A DNA stretch of 64,000 nt from Yersinia enterocolitica (GTDB taxonomy: Bacteria; Pseudomonadota; Gammaproteobacteria; Enterobacterales; Enterobacteriaceae): positions 434,001-498,000 of the forward strand of contig NBTC02000002.1 of assembly GCA_002082245.2 (NCBI GenBank), given 5' to 3'. Made by a program: the position numbers and the translations under genes. Positions 26,934 through 37,100 of this stretch are shown here, piece by piece (position 1 is the stretch's first letter; the number at the start of each line of letters is the position of its first letter). Below the pieces are notes generated by a model that had not been told where the DNA came from, made no database searches, and saw only the letters and a program-made list of their open reading frames with translations.

Positions 26934-29508
26934 GTCAAATCAATCTCCTGTACAGGATTATATTGCGGACTTGCCCCTGACTGCTCAGCAGCAAGGGGCG
27001 CTGCGTGATGCTCTACCTGAAGATGTATTACTCGATAGCACCCCTGAAGCGATGCAGCATTTGCATCAGCAACTGGCGGCCAGTGCGCCACAAACGGGAG
27101 TTTTTAGCCAGGAAGACAGTGCGTTAGCATCAGTCAATGCCCGTCTGCGTGCGGCGTGGCCGGAGGCCTTGGCGCAAGGGAAACAACTGGAGTCAGATTG
27201 CGAAGGGCGCACGATCATTAATGCGATGCCGCCCATCAAACGCACCAGTATGGCACCGCAGGCATGGCGGACCAATCCGGTGGGGCGTTTTTGGGATTCA
27301 TTATTGGGTCGTAACCCGGTGTCACGGGCACAAACCCATGAGCAGGCCATCGCCGAGAAGAAATGGCGTAGTGTAGGTTCTCTGCGCCGCTATATTTTGC
27401 TGATACTCATTGTGTTGCAAACTACCATTGCGACCAGTTATATGAAGACCATTCTGCCCTACCAGGGGTGGGCGTTAATCGATCCTTTTGAGATCTGGCA
27501 ACAAAACTGGCAGGTTTCGGTAATGCAATTGCTGCCTTACCTGCTACAAACCGGCATCCTGATTCTGTTTGCCGTGCTGTTTTGTTGGGTCTCTGCCGGA
27601 TTCTGGACCGCGCTGATGGGCTTCCTGCAATTGCTGATTGGCAAAGATAAATACAGCATATCCTCTACTATCAAAGGAGATGAGGCGCTCAATCCAGCTC
27701 ACCGGACCGCGCTGATTATGCCAATTTGTAATGAGGACGTGGAGCGGGTATTTGCGGGGCTACGTGCTACTTATGAGTCAGTCGCCGCCACGGGTCAGCT
27801 TGAGCACTTCGATATTTATGTGCTGAGTGACAGTTATGACCCCGATATCTGTGTGGCAGAGCAGAAAGCCTGGCTGGAGCTGTGTCGTGATGTCGATGGG
27901 CATGGGCGCATTTTCTACCGCCGCCGCCGCCGTCGGGTTAAACGCAAAAGCGGTAATATCGATGACTTCTGCCGCCGTTGGGGCAGTCAGTACAGCTATA
28001 TGGTGATTCTGGATGCCGATAGCGTGATGAGCGGTGAGTGTTTGACCGGGCTGGTGCGGCTGATGGAAGCCAATCCAAATGCCGGGATTATCCAATCTGC
28101 GCCGAAAGCCTCAGGTATGGACACGCTGTATGCCCGTATCCAGCAATTTGCCACGCGAGTCTATGGTCCGCTGTTTACGGCTGGTTTACATTACTGGCAG
28201 TTAGGCGAATCCCATTACTGGGGTCACAATGCCATTATTCGGGTTAAGCCTTTTATCGAGCATTGTGCACTGGCACCATTGCCGGGTGAAGGTTCGTTCG
28301 CAGGTTCCATTTTGTCGCATGACTTTGTGGAAGCGGCATTAATGCGTCGTGCCGGCTGGGGAGTGTGGATTGCTTATGATTTGCCGGGTAGCTATGAAGA
28401 ACTGCCACCTAATTTGCTTGATGAACTAAAACGAGACCGCCGTTGGTGCCACGGTAATCTGATGAATTTCAGGTTGTTCCTGGTTAAGGGCATGCATCCG
28501 GTTCACCGGGCTGTGTTCCTCACCGGTGTGATGTCATATCTGTCTGCGCCGTTGTGGTTTATGTTCCTGGTGCTGTGTACTGCTTTGCAAGCGGTGCATA
28601 CCTTGATGGAACCGCAGTATTTCCTGCAACCGCGTCAACTGTTCCCAGTCTGGCCCCAGTGGCGGCCCGAGCTGGCAATTGGCTTGTTCTCCACCACTTT
28701 GGTATTACTGTTCTTGCCAAAATTACTCAGCATCATTTTGATCTGGGCAAAAGGGGCGAAAGAGTACGGTGGGGCGCTGCGTCTATTGCTGTCGATGCTG
28801 GCTGAAATGTTGTTCTCCGTGTTACTGGCCCCTGTGCGGATGCTGTTCCATACCGTGTTTGTGGTCAGCGCCTTCCTCGGTTGGTCTGTGCAGTGGAACT
28901 CACCACAACGTGATGATGATGCCACGCCGTGGAGTGAAGCTATGGTTCGTCACGGCTCGCAATTGTTACTGGGTCTGGTTTGGGCCGGTGGCGTGGCCTG
29001 GCTGGATCTGCGCTTCTTGTGGTGGTTATCGCCGATTGTATTTTCGTTGATTCTGTCACCGCTAGTCTCTGTGGTTTCCAGCCGTCGGACATTGGGGATG
29101 GCCAGTAAACGGGCTAAATTATTTTTGATCCCGGAAGAGTATAATCCACCACGAGAATTGCTGGCGACGGAAGAGTACCTGAAGCTTAACCATCAGCGGG
29201 CGCTCAGTAATGGTTTCTTGCATGCGGTGATGAACCCATCGTATAACGCGCTGGCCAGTGCGATGGCGACAGCTCGCCACCATACCCGTGCGATTATCGA
29301 GCAGGTGCGTGGCGAGCGGCTGACACTCGCGCTGGAGGCTGGGCCGGATAAATTGGCTAAATTACAGCGTCTGGAATTACTCAGCGACCCGGTATTGATT
29401 TCGCGTTTGCACCAGCAAGTCTGGCAGCAGCCGGAGCAGTATCAGATTTGGAACGGGTATTATCGCCAACTCGCGCATAATATAAAGGCGTTTCCAGCAG
29501 CGAAGTAA
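26926..29508 (+). CDS. opgH: OpgH, glucan glucosyltransferase
   Basis: An 860-residue inner-membrane glycosyltransferase family 2 enzyme that uses UDP-glucose to make the beta-1,2-glucan backbone; in E. coli OpgH also inhibits FtsZ when UDP-glucose is high, through its N-terminal cytoplasmic region. Seen here: N-terminal soluble region (1-150), two helices, then the catalytic domain with [28 protein letters not shown] and [13 protein letters not shown] (the QxxRW-like motif), and further helices to about 760. The start ATG lies inside the end of opgG, so the pair is translationally coupled. Confidence 0.96.
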   Translation: MNKSNQSPVQDYIADLPLTAQQQGALRDALPEDVLLDSTPEAMQHLHQQLAASAPQTGVFSQEDSALASVNARLRAAWPEALAQGKQLESDCEGRTIINAMPPIKRTSMAPQAWRTNPVGRFWDSLLGRNPVSRAQTHEQAIAEKKWRSVGSLRRYILLILIVLQTTIATSYMKTILPYQGWALIDPFEIWQQNWQVSVMQLLPYLLQTGILILFAVLFCWVSAGFWTALMGFLQLLIGKDKYSISSTIKGDEALNPAHRTALIMPICNEDVERVFAGLRATYESVAATGQLEHFDIYVLSDSYDPDICVAEQKAWLELCRDVDGHGRIFYRRRRRRVKRKSGNIDDFCRRWGSQYSYMVILDADSVMSGECLTGLVRLMEANPNAGIIQSAPKASGMDTLYARIQQFATRVYGPLFTAGLHYWQLGESHYWGHNAIIRVKPFIEHCALAPLPGEGSFAGSILSHDFVEAALMRRAGWGVWIAYDLPGSYEELPPNLLDELKRDRRWCHGNLMNFRLFLVKGMHPVHRAVFLTGVMSYLSAPLWFMFLVLCTALQAVHTLMEPQYFLQPRQLFPVWPQWRPELAIGLFSTTLVLLFLPKLLSIILIWAKGAKEYGGALRLLLSMLAEMLFSVLLAPVRMLFHTVFVVSAFLGWSVQWNSPQRDDDATPWSEAMVRHGSQLLLGLVWAGGVAWLDLRFLWWLSPIVFSLILSPLVSVVSSRRTLGMASKRAKLFLIPEEYNPPRELLATEEYLKLNHQRALSNGFLHAVMNPSYNALASAMATARHHTRAIIEQVRGERLTLALEAGPDKLAKLQRLELLSDPVLISRLHQQVWQQPEQYQIWNGYYRQLAHNIKAFPAAK

Positions 29509-29538
29509 CGCTGATATGAAGTAACGGTAATATTGAGT

Positions 29539-29574
29539 AAAAACGGGCGTACATTATGTATTGCCCGTTTTTTA
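29539..29574 (+). terminator. Terminator after opgH
   Basis: AAACGGGC / GCCCGTTT (29541-29548 with 29563-29570) followed by TTTT closes the opgGH transcript. Confidence 0.8.
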
Positions 29575-29731
29575 TTGCCATTAGTACGGCCTGAAAGGTG
29601 ATACGTATTAGCTAATACTGAATGGCGCTTTAACACCCTCTATTCTTAACATTATCCCGACTGGGCCTTAACCGTTGTTTACATGGCGCTATGATAAGCT
29701 GTGTATCGCGCTAAACCTGAAGAGTAACTGT

Positions 29732-30001
29732 GTGAATCCCATCGTTAAACTGACCCATTGCCCTACCAGCATGGCCCGCATTGTTATGCTGGTGATCGGT
29801 ATTATGTTGTTGTCCGGCTGTGGCAGCATTATCAGCCGCACGGTGCCGGGGCAGGGCCATGGGCATCAATACTATCCAGGCGTGCAATGGGATATGCGTG
29901 AGGGGCCATGGAAATATGTCACGGTGATAGACGTTCCTCTATCAATGATCGTTGATACCTTCATGCTGCCAATTGATGCGCGTCATGGCCCCTATGAGTA
30001 A
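29732..30001 (+). CDS. yceK: YceK family lipoprotein
   Basis: A small lipoprotein: a hydrophobic segment RIVMLVIGIMLLSGC ends in a lipobox with the acylated cysteine, followed by GSIISRTVPGQGHGHQYYPGVQWDMRE and a C-terminal LPIDARHGPYE, which matches E. coli YceK. Function is unknown. I give the GTG at 29732 (GAAGAG 7 bases upstream) as start; the E. coli protein would align with an internal ATG at 29771, which lacks a ribosome site. It follows opgH as in E. coli. Confidence 0.88.
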   Translation: MNPIVKLTHCPTSMARIVMLVIGIMLLSGCGSIISRTVPGQGHGHQYYPGVQWDMREGPWKYVTVIDVPLSMIVDTFMLPIDARHGPYE

Positions 30002-30003
30002 CA

Positions 30004-30552
30004 TCATTCGCGGGTAGCAAACATCAGCAGTTGGTAGTGTTGTTGCTGGCAAATGAATTCAGTGATCGGCGTCATATGTAACCCTTTGACATGGGCTGCT
30101 AATGAGTGTGGATTGTCGTTGTTAACAAACGCAGCCCCCACATCAAAGTCATTGCGGGTATAGGTTTTAACGGCGGCAAACAGTTGACTCAATACCCCGT
30201 TGCCACGCCAGCGGCTATCAATACATACCGGCCCGTACAGAAATACCCGCAATTGTGCTAATGGCTGGCCTTGATACTGTTGATGGCTCATGGCTTCCAG
30301 CATGGCATCAACCACCGGTGGTCGTGGTTGTTTATGCGTGTGGGCCAAACAGACAAAGCCGGCGACTAGCCCATCATCAACTGCAACCAGAACCCCCAAA
30401 TCCTGATTAATCGAATCCAGTTGCTTTTCATCCATTTGTGACACAATAAAACCCTGCTTTCGCTGCTCTGGACTTAAGTTTTCTGGGGTGTTTTGTCGCT
30501 GCAACTCTAATATAGCCGGGTAGTCTGCAGGTTGCGCAGGTCTTATTTTCAT
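30004..30552 (-). CDS. GNAT-family N-acetyltransferase
   Basis: A 182-residue GNAT fold protein: N-terminal MKIRPAQPADYPAILELQ, the central beta-strand LRVFLYGPVCIDSRWRGNGV with the acetyl-CoA pyrophosphate loop variant RWRGNG (about residues 116-123), and HSLAAHVKGLHM later. The substrate is unknown. It diverges from the VOC-family gene with only 41 bases between starts, suggesting shared promoter DNA. It converges on yceK, two bases from its stop. Confidence 0.88.
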   Translation of the reverse strand: MKIRPAQPADYPAILELQRQNTPENLSPEQRKQGFIVSQMDEKQLDSINQDLGVLVAVDDGLVAGFVCLAHTHKQPRPPVVDAMLEAMSHQQYQGQPLAQLRVFLYGPVCIDSRWRGNGVLSQLFAAVKTYTRNDFDVGAAFVNNDNPHSLAAHVKGLHMTPITEFICQQQHYQLLMFATRE

Positions 30553-30593
30553 GTTTAATCTCTAGGTTCAAATGTGTTATCAGGAGAGAGTCG

Positions 30594-31046
30594 ATGCCAT
30601 CAAAAGCAGTGAGGTTACCCGATACCCACGTAAGTAAACCGCCGTCAGTATTACCGAAAACCTCGATAATGCGTGTTGCCAGACCCACAGATAATCTTAA
30701 ATTAATCAGTGAGATGTACTGCCGTGGGCTAGGCTTTAGCCAACTGGGCCATTTTGCTGATCATCAGGGATTTGATGGTGTTATTCTCGGACATCCACAT
30801 CACACTTACCATTTAGAGTTTACTCATCATCGCGGTGTTCGGGTAGGGGCGGCACCGACGCAGGACAACTTATTAGTATTTTATATACCGGATCAAGCGC
30901 AATGGGTTGTGCAGTGCCAGCAGATGGCGGCGGCAGGTTTTCGCGAGGTCACTGCTTATAATCCTTATTGGGATGTCAGCGGCAAAACGTTCGAAGATAG
31001 CGATGGTTATCGTGTGGTGTTACAGCAACAGGAATGGCAGTTGTAG
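30594..31046 (+). CDS. VOC (glyoxalase/bleomycin-resistance) family protein
   Basis: A 150-residue protein of the vicinal oxygen chelate fold. After a 25-residue N-terminal extension, the two beta-alpha-beta units begin MRVARPTDNLKLISEMYCRGLGF and NLLVFYIPDQAQWVVQCQQMAAAGF, with HLEFTHHRG and an end FEDSDGYRVVLQQQ, a form seen in YycE-type proteins. The metal ligands and substrate are not clear. A GGAGAGAG ribosome site precedes the ATG. Confidence 0.85.
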   Translation: MPSKAVRLPDTHVSKPPSVLPKTSIMRVARPTDNLKLISEMYCRGLGFSQLGHFADHQGFDGVILGHPHHTYHLEFTHHRGVRVGAAPTQDNLLVFYIPDQAQWVVQCQQMAAAGFREVTAYNPYWDVSGKTFEDSDGYRVVLQQQEWQL

Positions 31047-31050
31047 AACA

Positions 31051-31073
31051 AAACCCGCCCCCAGGGCGGGTTT
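31051..31073. terminator. Bidirectional terminator between VOC gene and POT transporter
   Basis: AAACCCGCCC / GGGCGGGTTT (31051-31060 with 31064-31073), a ten-base perfect GC-rich stem with A/T flanks between convergent genes. Confidence 0.8.
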
Positions 31074-31100
31074 GTGTGAACCGAGGTTGCAGTGCATGCA

Positions 31101-32636
31101 TCAGGCCGCTTGTTGGCCCTGAGTATTATTCATCAGCCGACGAATCGGTACGATAAGCAATATTAACACTGCCGCACAGATAACCAATGCAATTGAGCAA
31201 CGGGCGAACAGTGTCGGCAGCATATCAAGCTGGTCAGCTTTAACATGTCCGCCAATCAGGCCTGCTGCCAGATTACCCAGAGAACTGGCGCAGAACCACA
31301 AGCCCATCACCTGGCCGCGCATTCTGTCTGGTGCAAGTAGGGTCATGGTGGCCAAACCGATCGGGCTAAGGCACAATTCACCCAGTGTCAGCAGTAGTAT
31401 ACTCATCACCAGCCACAGCGGTGAAACACCGGCACCACCACTGCTAAGCACATGCTGAGCGGCATACATCATCACAGCGAAACCGGCCGCTGCGCATAAA
31501 ATACCGATGACAAATTTAGTGATACTGCTGGGTTGAATTTTCTTCTTCGCCAGGGCAGGCCAAGCCCAACTGAATACCGGTGCCAACAGAATAATAAACA
31601 GCGCATTTATTGATTGGAACCAGACTGTTGGGATCTCAAAGCCCATAACCATACGGTTAGTGTAATCATTGGCAAACAGATTGAATGAGGTTGGTTTCTG
31701 CTCGAAGGCTGACCAGAAGAACGCCGCAGACACTAACAGAATGAAGCACACCAATAGGCGAGCGCGATCTTTACGGCTCATATTGGCAAAGGCAAACAGA
31801 TAAACGAAATAGAGTGTTACTGAGGCCGCAATAACATAGACCAATAAGCTGGCAATCAATACTGGGTTTATCGGGATAACCCCTTGTGATATCAGGGTAA
31901 TCAGCACCGCCACTAGCACCATAATACCTGCAACCCACTTGCCAACCCCTTGACGCTGATTGGTCGGTTTATTCCAGCTTGAGTCTAGCCCGACCTCTGC
32001 GTCATAGCGTTTCATCGCTGGGATAGCAAAACCACGGAAAATAACCAGTGCGACCAGCATACCAATACCGCCGATACCAAAACCCCAGTGCCAGCCGTGG
32101 GATCGCAGCAACCAACCTGACAGTAGCGGCGCGATAAATGACCCCATATTGATACCCATATAGAACAGAGAGAAACCACCGTCGCGGCGGGCATCACCTG
32201 GCTTATACAGGGTGCCGACCATGACTGAGATACAGGTCTTGAACAGACCGGTACCCAGCACGATAAACACTAAACCGATAAAGAACATGTCATTGCCGAA
32301 GAACGCTGATAGCGCAATCGACAGATGACCCAGTGCAATCAGGATAGAACCATACCAGACTGCACGTTGCTGGCCGAGCCAGTTATCAGCCAGCCAGCCA
32401 CCGGGTAATGCTGCCAGATACATGCTACCGGCAAAAATCCCGACGATAGCGGAGGCTTGCTCACGAGGCAGGCCCATACCACCGTCAAATACAGTGGCGG
32501 CCATAAACAGAATTAACAGTGGGCGGATGCCGTAGAACGAGAAACGCTCCCACATTTCAGAAAGAAACAGGCCGCTGAGCGGATAAGGATGGCCAAAGAA
32601 CGTGCGGCCACCTTCGGAGTTAACAGAGGTTTGCAT
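31101..32636 (-). CDS. POT-family proton/peptide transporter
   Basis: A 511-residue proton-dependent oligopeptide transporter (major facilitator superfamily). The signature motif FLSEMWERFSFYGIRPLLILFM is in helix 1, and GGWLADNWLGQQRAVWYG and FSLFYMGINMGSFIAPLLSGW (PTR2 signature) follow; about 14 hydrophobic segments are present. It imports di- or tripeptides with protons. It does not correspond by position to any of the four E. coli Dtp proteins, so no symbol is assigned. The spacer upstream carries three copies of a TATC(A/G)GGGTTA motif. Confidence 0.92.
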   Translation of the reverse strand: MQTSVNSEGGRTFFGHPYPLSGLFLSEMWERFSFYGIRPLLILFMAATVFDGGMGLPREQASAIVGIFAGSMYLAALPGGWLADNWLGQQRAVWYGSILIALGHLSIALSAFFGNDMFFIGLVFIVLGTGLFKTCISVMVGTLYKPGDARRDGGFSLFYMGINMGSFIAPLLSGWLLRSHGWHWGFGIGGIGMLVALVIFRGFAIPAMKRYDAEVGLDSSWNKPTNQRQGVGKWVAGIMVLVAVLITLISQGVIPINPVLIASLLVYVIAASVTLYFVYLFAFANMSRKDRARLLVCFILLVSAAFFWSAFEQKPTSFNLFANDYTNRMVMGFEIPTVWFQSINALFIILLAPVFSWAWPALAKKKIQPSSITKFVIGILCAAAGFAVMMYAAQHVLSSGGAGVSPLWLVMSILLLTLGELCLSPIGLATMTLLAPDRMRGQVMGLWFCASSLGNLAAGLIGGHVKADQLDMLPTLFARCSIALVICAAVLILLIVPIRRLMNNTQGQQAA

Positions 32637-33157
32637 AAAGTCTTCCCATAGAATCGCCGTTAAAGTCGGGCGAATAAGCCATCATCGAATGTTCACCCCT
32701 TTGGCACTACGGCCAGTTATCAGGGTTAACACTCGTTACAGTAGAATTTAACGCAATAATAACGTCATTTTTTGCTGCCTATCGGGGTTATATCGTATTT
32801 TTAGATGAAAAGTCGATACACATCGCATTTATCAGGGTTATCTTTCTGACTTTGAGTGCATTTCACTACAAAAGATAGGGACTAAGTTTCATTATTTAAT
32901 CTTATTATTAATATTATTTATCAATAAGTTAAATCAATAGGTTATGGCTATTTTGACATGAGAGAGTGCTGAAATAAAAAATTTTCGCATAAAAACACAA
33001 TAAACAGCAACTTGGCGAGGGATTAACGTTTGATGGGGTCTTTGTCAGTGCATCTCAGGAGGATTCGGGCAGAAAAGAGCAGGAATATACGTGCTTTTGT
33101 TTAGGGACTTAGGATGGTTTATGCTGGTATCCGGCGGTTGGGTTACCCCTCTAATCT
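32637..33157. other. Intergenic region upstream of the POT gene with triple repeat
   Basis: 521 bases without a gene. TATCAGGGTTA occurs at 32718-32728 and 32830-32840 and the variant TATCGGGGTTA at 32780-32790, all in the same orientation and about 50-60 bases apart. These may be binding sites controlling the peptide transporter. The right half is AT-rich and shows nothing else recognisable. Confidence 0.5.
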
Positions 33158-34402
33158 TTAGCTATCTTGCTGTTGTTGAACCTCACGCTGCCGTGCTTTT
33201 AAGGGCTGGCGCTGTAAACACCAGTAAGAATAGATCGCGTTAAATAGCACCACCAAGGCAGTTACACAGAATACAGCGCGGAAACCATAGCTGGCAGAAA
33301 CCGCAGCCCCGAGTAGCGGGCCGCTGACATTACCGACATCACGAAACGATTGGTTATAACTGAAAATCCGGCCAGCCACTTGATTGGTGCAGTTATAAAT
33401 CAGTAACGTCTGTACCGCAGGGAGCAATGCACCATCCGTTGCCCCCAACAAGAAGCGCAAAATACCCAATTGCAATGGAGTCTGCACGAAAGCCATCGGG
33501 ATCAGGATAAGCACTGACAGAGCCAGCATGGCAATCAGAATGCGCTCTGGGCCGATTCTATCACCCAGTTTTCCTAATCTCGGCGCGCTCATCAATGCAG
33601 CAACCCCTGGGACTGACGCAATCATGCCGCTGACGAAAGCCAAATTATGAATATCACCGGCCAGTTCGCGCACATACAGCGTCAAGATCGGCGCAATTGA
33701 GCCAGTAGCAATCTGGATTATCATGGTGGTGACAAACAGGCTCAGGATTAACTTTGGGTTCTTCAGGGAGTTAAATACTTGCCGCCCGTTAAGCATGTCT
33801 TTTTTCAGTACCGGTGCAAACTGCTCCCTGACATACAGCCAGGTTAGAGCAAAACAGAGCAACAACACCGCCGCGGTAATAAAGAATACCGGTCTCAGGC
33901 CATAGTTATCCGCTAACAACCCGCCGATCAGTGGCCCGATTAATGCACCGCTCACTCCACCGGTTGAGAGCGTCCCCAAAGCCCAGCCACTCTTGTTGCG
34001 CGGTACTTGAGTGGCGATCAGTGCATTGGCATTTGGAATAAAACCACCCAATAGTCCCAGCAGTGCACGTAATGCCAGAAACTGCCAGATATTCTGTGCC
34101 ATACCCATTAAAACCATCACGATCCCCATGCCTAACGCTGAGCGTAATAGCATGATTTTCCGCCCTTTACGATCAGCCAGGCTCCCCCAGAAGGGGGCGG
34201 CAATGGCAGAAAACAGAAAAGTAATACTGAATACCAGACCGGACCACATATTCAATGACTGGTGACCGCTCACGCCTAACTCCTCCACATACAATGGCAA
34301 GAATGGCATGATCAAACTAAATGCAGCACCGGTTAGAAAACAGCCTAACCAGGTGACAAATAGGTTTCTTTTCCAGTTAACAGGTTGTGGCGCCGAGGTC
34401 AT
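33158..34402 (-). CDS. mdtG: MdtG, MFS multidrug exporter (YceE)
   Basis: A 414-residue twelve-helix major facilitator of the drug:proton antiporter group; the E. coli homologue gives resistance to fosfomycin and deoxycholate when overexpressed. The sequence follows E. coli MdtG closely: [20 protein letters not shown], the loop 2-3 motif [33 protein letters not shown], and [15 protein letters not shown]. It lies upstream of lpxL as in E. coli, with a DoxX gene inserted between. In E. coli it is part of the MarA/SoxS regulon; I could not find a convincing marbox. Confidence 0.95.
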   Translation of the reverse strand: MTSAPQPVNWKRNLFVTWLGCFLTGAAFSLIMPFLPLYVEELGVSGHQSLNMWSGLVFSITFLFSAIAAPFWGSLADRKGRKIMLLRSALGMGIVMVLMGMAQNIWQFLALRALLGLLGGFIPNANALIATQVPRNKSGWALGTLSTGGVSGALIGPLIGGLLADNYGLRPVFFITAAVLLLCFALTWLYVREQFAPVLKKDMLNGRQVFNSLKNPKLILSLFVTTMIIQIATGSIAPILTLYVRELAGDIHNLAFVSGMIASVPGVAALMSAPRLGKLGDRIGPERILIAMLALSVLILIPMAFVQTPLQLGILRFLLGATDGALLPAVQTLLIYNCTNQVAGRIFSYNQSFRDVGNVSGPLLGAAVSASYGFRAVFCVTALVVLFNAIYSYWCLQRQPLKARQREVQQQQDS

Positions 34403-34655
34403 AAATTACCGATTAAGCAAGTGATTGCTTTGCGTCTCTTTATTCGTCAGTAGGGCGTTTGAAGGGGCGGCAAAGCACGAGAAGCAGATACTTAGCCTGA
34501 TAAGTATGCGCTCATAGTGCAGCGACATCAATGAGATAAATATTAGTTTTTATAAAATGGAAAGGTGGTTTGAAATGGATGGATATGCTTATTCTATTTG
34601 GTAATAACACAGAAGTTGTGGCATTAGCATGATGTTACAGCTGGCACAGAAAACA
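34403..34655. other. Intergenic region upstream of mdtG
   Basis: About 250 bases, presumably containing the mdtG promoter; no gene or clear operator was found. E. coli has msyB near this point, and it is absent here. Confidence 0.5.
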
Positions 34656-34687
34656 GGAAAAACCACCCCGCCAAAGGCGAAGTGGTT
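34656..34687 (-). terminator. Terminator of the DoxX gene
   Basis: AACCAC...GTGGTT (34661-34666 with 34682-34687) plus inner CGCC/GGCG pairing forms a stem; the minus-strand transcript continues into TTTTT. Confidence 0.7.
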
Positions 34688-34717
34688 AGTCTGATATTTG
34701 TTATTTAGCGCCAGTGA

Positions 34718-35152
34718 TTAGCGGTAAGCTTCATTTTTAGTCACGGAATAACGGCCACTACCCAGTAGCATGATAGCGACACCACCGAGGAAATACATAG
34801 CTTCGTTTTCCAAACCCCAAGCACCGACTTGGGTCAGGGTAAAGAATTTCCCCGTACCGACCATTAATACTGCAACCAGCAGGTTAACGGCGTAAACGAA
34901 CGCCGCAGGGCGGGTAAACAGACCAAGAATAATCAGGATCGGGGTGACAATTTCGCCGATGTAAACGCCATAGGCGACAAAACTGGGGATGCCTTGCGCC
35001 TGTAAAGACGCGGCTATCCAACTTGTGCCATGCTGAATTTTGGCGACACCATGAAATAACATCAAGACACCGAACGTTAGGCGTAATAATAGTTTGCCGC
35101 CGTTAGGATGGTCTGTTAATCGAGTGAACCAGAGATTAAGTGTTGCGAGCAT
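34718..35152 (-). CDS. DoxX-family membrane protein
   Basis: A 144-residue protein with four hydrophobic segments and the DoxX-family signature LLLRLTFGVLMLFHGVAKI near residues 21-39, then YGVYIGEIVTPILIILGLFTRPAA. DoxX proteins are small quinone-associated or unknown-function membrane proteins. The family is widespread, and no partner is visible nearby. It lies between mdtG and lpxL, where E. coli has no such gene. Confidence 0.88.
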   Translation of the reverse strand: MLATLNLWFTRLTDHPNGGKLLLRLTFGVLMLFHGVAKIQHGTSWIAASLQAQGIPSFVAYGVYIGEIVTPILIILGLFTRPAAFVYAVNLLVAVLMVGTGKFFTLTQVGAWGLENEAMYFLGGVAIMLLGSGRYSVTKNEAYR

Positions 35153-35326
35153 ATATATCCTTATTAAAAAAGAAAATAACCGGATAATAACTAAGATTAA
35201 TTACTCTCAGTATCGTCAGATAAATCTTATTTGCCTAGCGGATAAATCTGACGAAGTGTATCAAAAAAATTGATATAAATTAATTCTCATTACCATTAGC
35301 AATATTCTATTTCTGAATAAGTCATG

Positions 35327-36247
35327 CTATTCATACAATGAAGGCGCGCCTTCTGGCCGGGTCTTAAAACGCCGGTGTAGCCACATATATTGGTCTGTGG
35401 CTTGGGCAATCTCTTTTTCGATCACTTTATTCATAAACGCGGCCGCCGCCACTTCATTATCTAACGGGAAGTTCTCTACCGCGGGTTGCAACAGCAGTTG
35501 ATAACCTTTGCCATTAGGTAAACGACGCGGCGTGAAAGGAATAATTGCCGGTTTACCCATACGTACCAGCAGGTAAGTCCCAGTGGTGGTTGCCGCTTGA
35601 TCGACAGCGAACAAGGGCACAAATACGCTGCTGCGCGGACCGTAATCATGATCCGGCGCATACCAGATAATTTCGCCTTGTTTTAGGCTGCGGATCATTC
35701 CTTTCAGATCTTTGCGGTCTAACATGGCTTTATTTGAACGCATCCGGCCCCAAGTCTGCATCCAGTCCATGGCTTTATTATCATGCGGGCGATAGACACC
35801 GATGCCCGGATTGTAGATACCGAAGATGCGGGCACCCAGTTCCAGCGTAAGAAAATGCAAGCCGATCAATAAAACCCCTTTGCCTTCCTCTCGTGCTTGT
35901 TGAATGTGTTCTAGGCCACTAACGCTACACCAGCGCTCAATGCGCCAGTTCGGCCAAAACCAAGCCATGCCTGTTTCAAATAACCCCATCCCTACTGATT
36001 CAAAGTTCTTAACCAGCAGTTCATCGCGTTCAGCCTGTGGCATATCAGGAAAGCACAACTCGAGATTACGCTGTGTTATCCGTTTACGCCGTTTGAGAAA
36101 ACGCATAGAAAAGCGGCCAAGGGAGGTGCCCAGGACATAGATAACTGGGTAGGGGAGCAACACCAATAGGTAGAGGATACCGAGGCCAAGCCAGGTCAGC
36201 CAATAACGAGGGTGTAGCAGTGAGCGTTCAAAAGAAGGAACTTGCAT
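35327..36247 (-). CDS. lpxL: Lauroyl-Kdo2-lipid IVA acyltransferase LpxL
   Basis: A 306-residue late acyltransferase of lipid A synthesis, transferring laurate from acyl-ACP to Kdo2-lipid IVA at the inner membrane. It has an N-terminal membrane helix (about 17-40), the HxxxxE catalytic motif in [17 protein letters not shown], then [31 protein letters not shown] and the C-terminal [12 protein letters not shown]. The paralogue LpxP is similar; position between mdtG and trhO favours LpxL, so the symbol rests on synteny as well as sequence. Confidence 0.92.
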   Translation of the reverse strand: MQVPSFERSLLHPRYWLTWLGLGILYLLVLLPYPVIYVLGTSLGRFSMRFLKRRKRITQRNLELCFPDMPQAERDELLVKNFESVGMGLFETGMAWFWPNWRIERWCSVSGLEHIQQAREEGKGVLLIGLHFLTLELGARIFGIYNPGIGVYRPHDNKAMDWMQTWGRMRSNKAMLDRKDLKGMIRSLKQGEIIWYAPDHDYGPRSSVFVPLFAVDQAATTTGTYLLVRMGKPAIIPFTPRRLPNGKGYQLLLQPAVENFPLDNEVAAAAFMNKVIEKEIAQATDQYMWLHRRFKTRPEGAPSLYE

Positions 36248-36515
36248 ATCTGTTCTCTGCGTTATTGTAATTCAGTCGGACAGTTAACTATTTACTCTTG
36301 ATAGCGGATATGTGGTTCTTTAGCGAACCTCAATAGGCAGTTGCCGGTCATCCATACCAACGTATTCATCTGTCATTTAAGGTAGCCTATTGTGACATTT
36401 TTAGTGGCTTACAGGAAAACAGACCGCACCAAAAAGCCATTTTTATGCCTTTCGGTTGAAGTTCCCGCCGATTAAATCACCTATCTGATGGTTAAATAAC
36501 CATGATTGAATTTGG

Positions 36516-37100
36516 CTATTTGAACGGATTCAGTAAGCTGACTAACTCAGCCAGACTGTTAACTGCCATCTTTTCCATCACTTTAGCCCGATGCACTTCT
36601 ACGGTTCTGACAGACACACAAGCTTTGTCGGCGATATCCCGATTAATCAAACCCTGCATAACCCATTGCGCAATCATCTGTTCCCGTGGCGTCAGCGAGG
36701 CATAACGCAGTTGTACCTGTCGGCGGGCTGTCAACTGCTCTGTGTGCTGGAAGCCCTGTTGTAAGGCGGTAATCAGCGGCGCAGTCGCGACTGGTTTTTG
36801 TAAGAAATCAACCGCCCCCAGTTTCATCTGCTCAACCGCCTGCGGCACTTCTCCATGGGCGGTAAGGAATATGACGGCCAGCGTGCTGCCTCGCTGGCGC
36901 ATCTGGTTATAGACTTGCGTACCATCTAGCAGCGGCATACGAATATCGAGCAGTAATACACCAGATTGATATAAATCAGCCTGGGCCAGGAAACGCTCAC
37001 CGTCATGCCATACCTTCACTTTGTAATCCAAGCTTTCCAGCAAAAAACGGCAAGCGTCGGTGACGGCAATATCGTCATCAAGTAGATGAATCAGTGACAA
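36516..37100 (-). CDS. ttrR: TtrR, response regulator for tetrathionate
   Basis: A 194-residue FixJ/NarL-type response regulator. The receiver domain (1-120) has the acidic pair DDD near residue 8, phospho-acceptor Asp in VLLLDIRMPLLDG, the Thr of FLTAHG and Lys of LQKPVA; the LuxR helix-turn-helix follows (LTPREQMIAQWVMQG...SVRTVEVHRAKVMEKM). It overlaps ttrS by 23 bases. By analogy with Salmonella it activates ttrBCA in response to tetrathionate. Confidence 0.95.
   Translation of the reverse strand: MSLIHLLDDDIAVTDACRFLLESLDYKVKVWHDGERFLAQADLYQSGVLLLDIRMPLLDGTQVYNQMRQRGSTLAVIFLTAHGEVPQAVEQMKLGAVDFLQKPVATAPLITALQQGFQHTEQLTARRQVQLRYASLTPREQMIAQWVMQGLINRDIADKACVSVRTVEVHRAKVMEKMAVNSLAELVSLLNPFK

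Noticed and set aside
34403..34500. Possible marbox upstream of mdtG
   Set aside because: The best match had several mismatches to the consensus, so it does not support MarA/SoxS control from sequence alone.
34551..34605. Short plus-strand frame (ATGG...GGTAA, 15 codons) between mdtG and the DoxX gene
   Set aside because: No clear ribosome site for the longer form, and too short to distinguish from chance.
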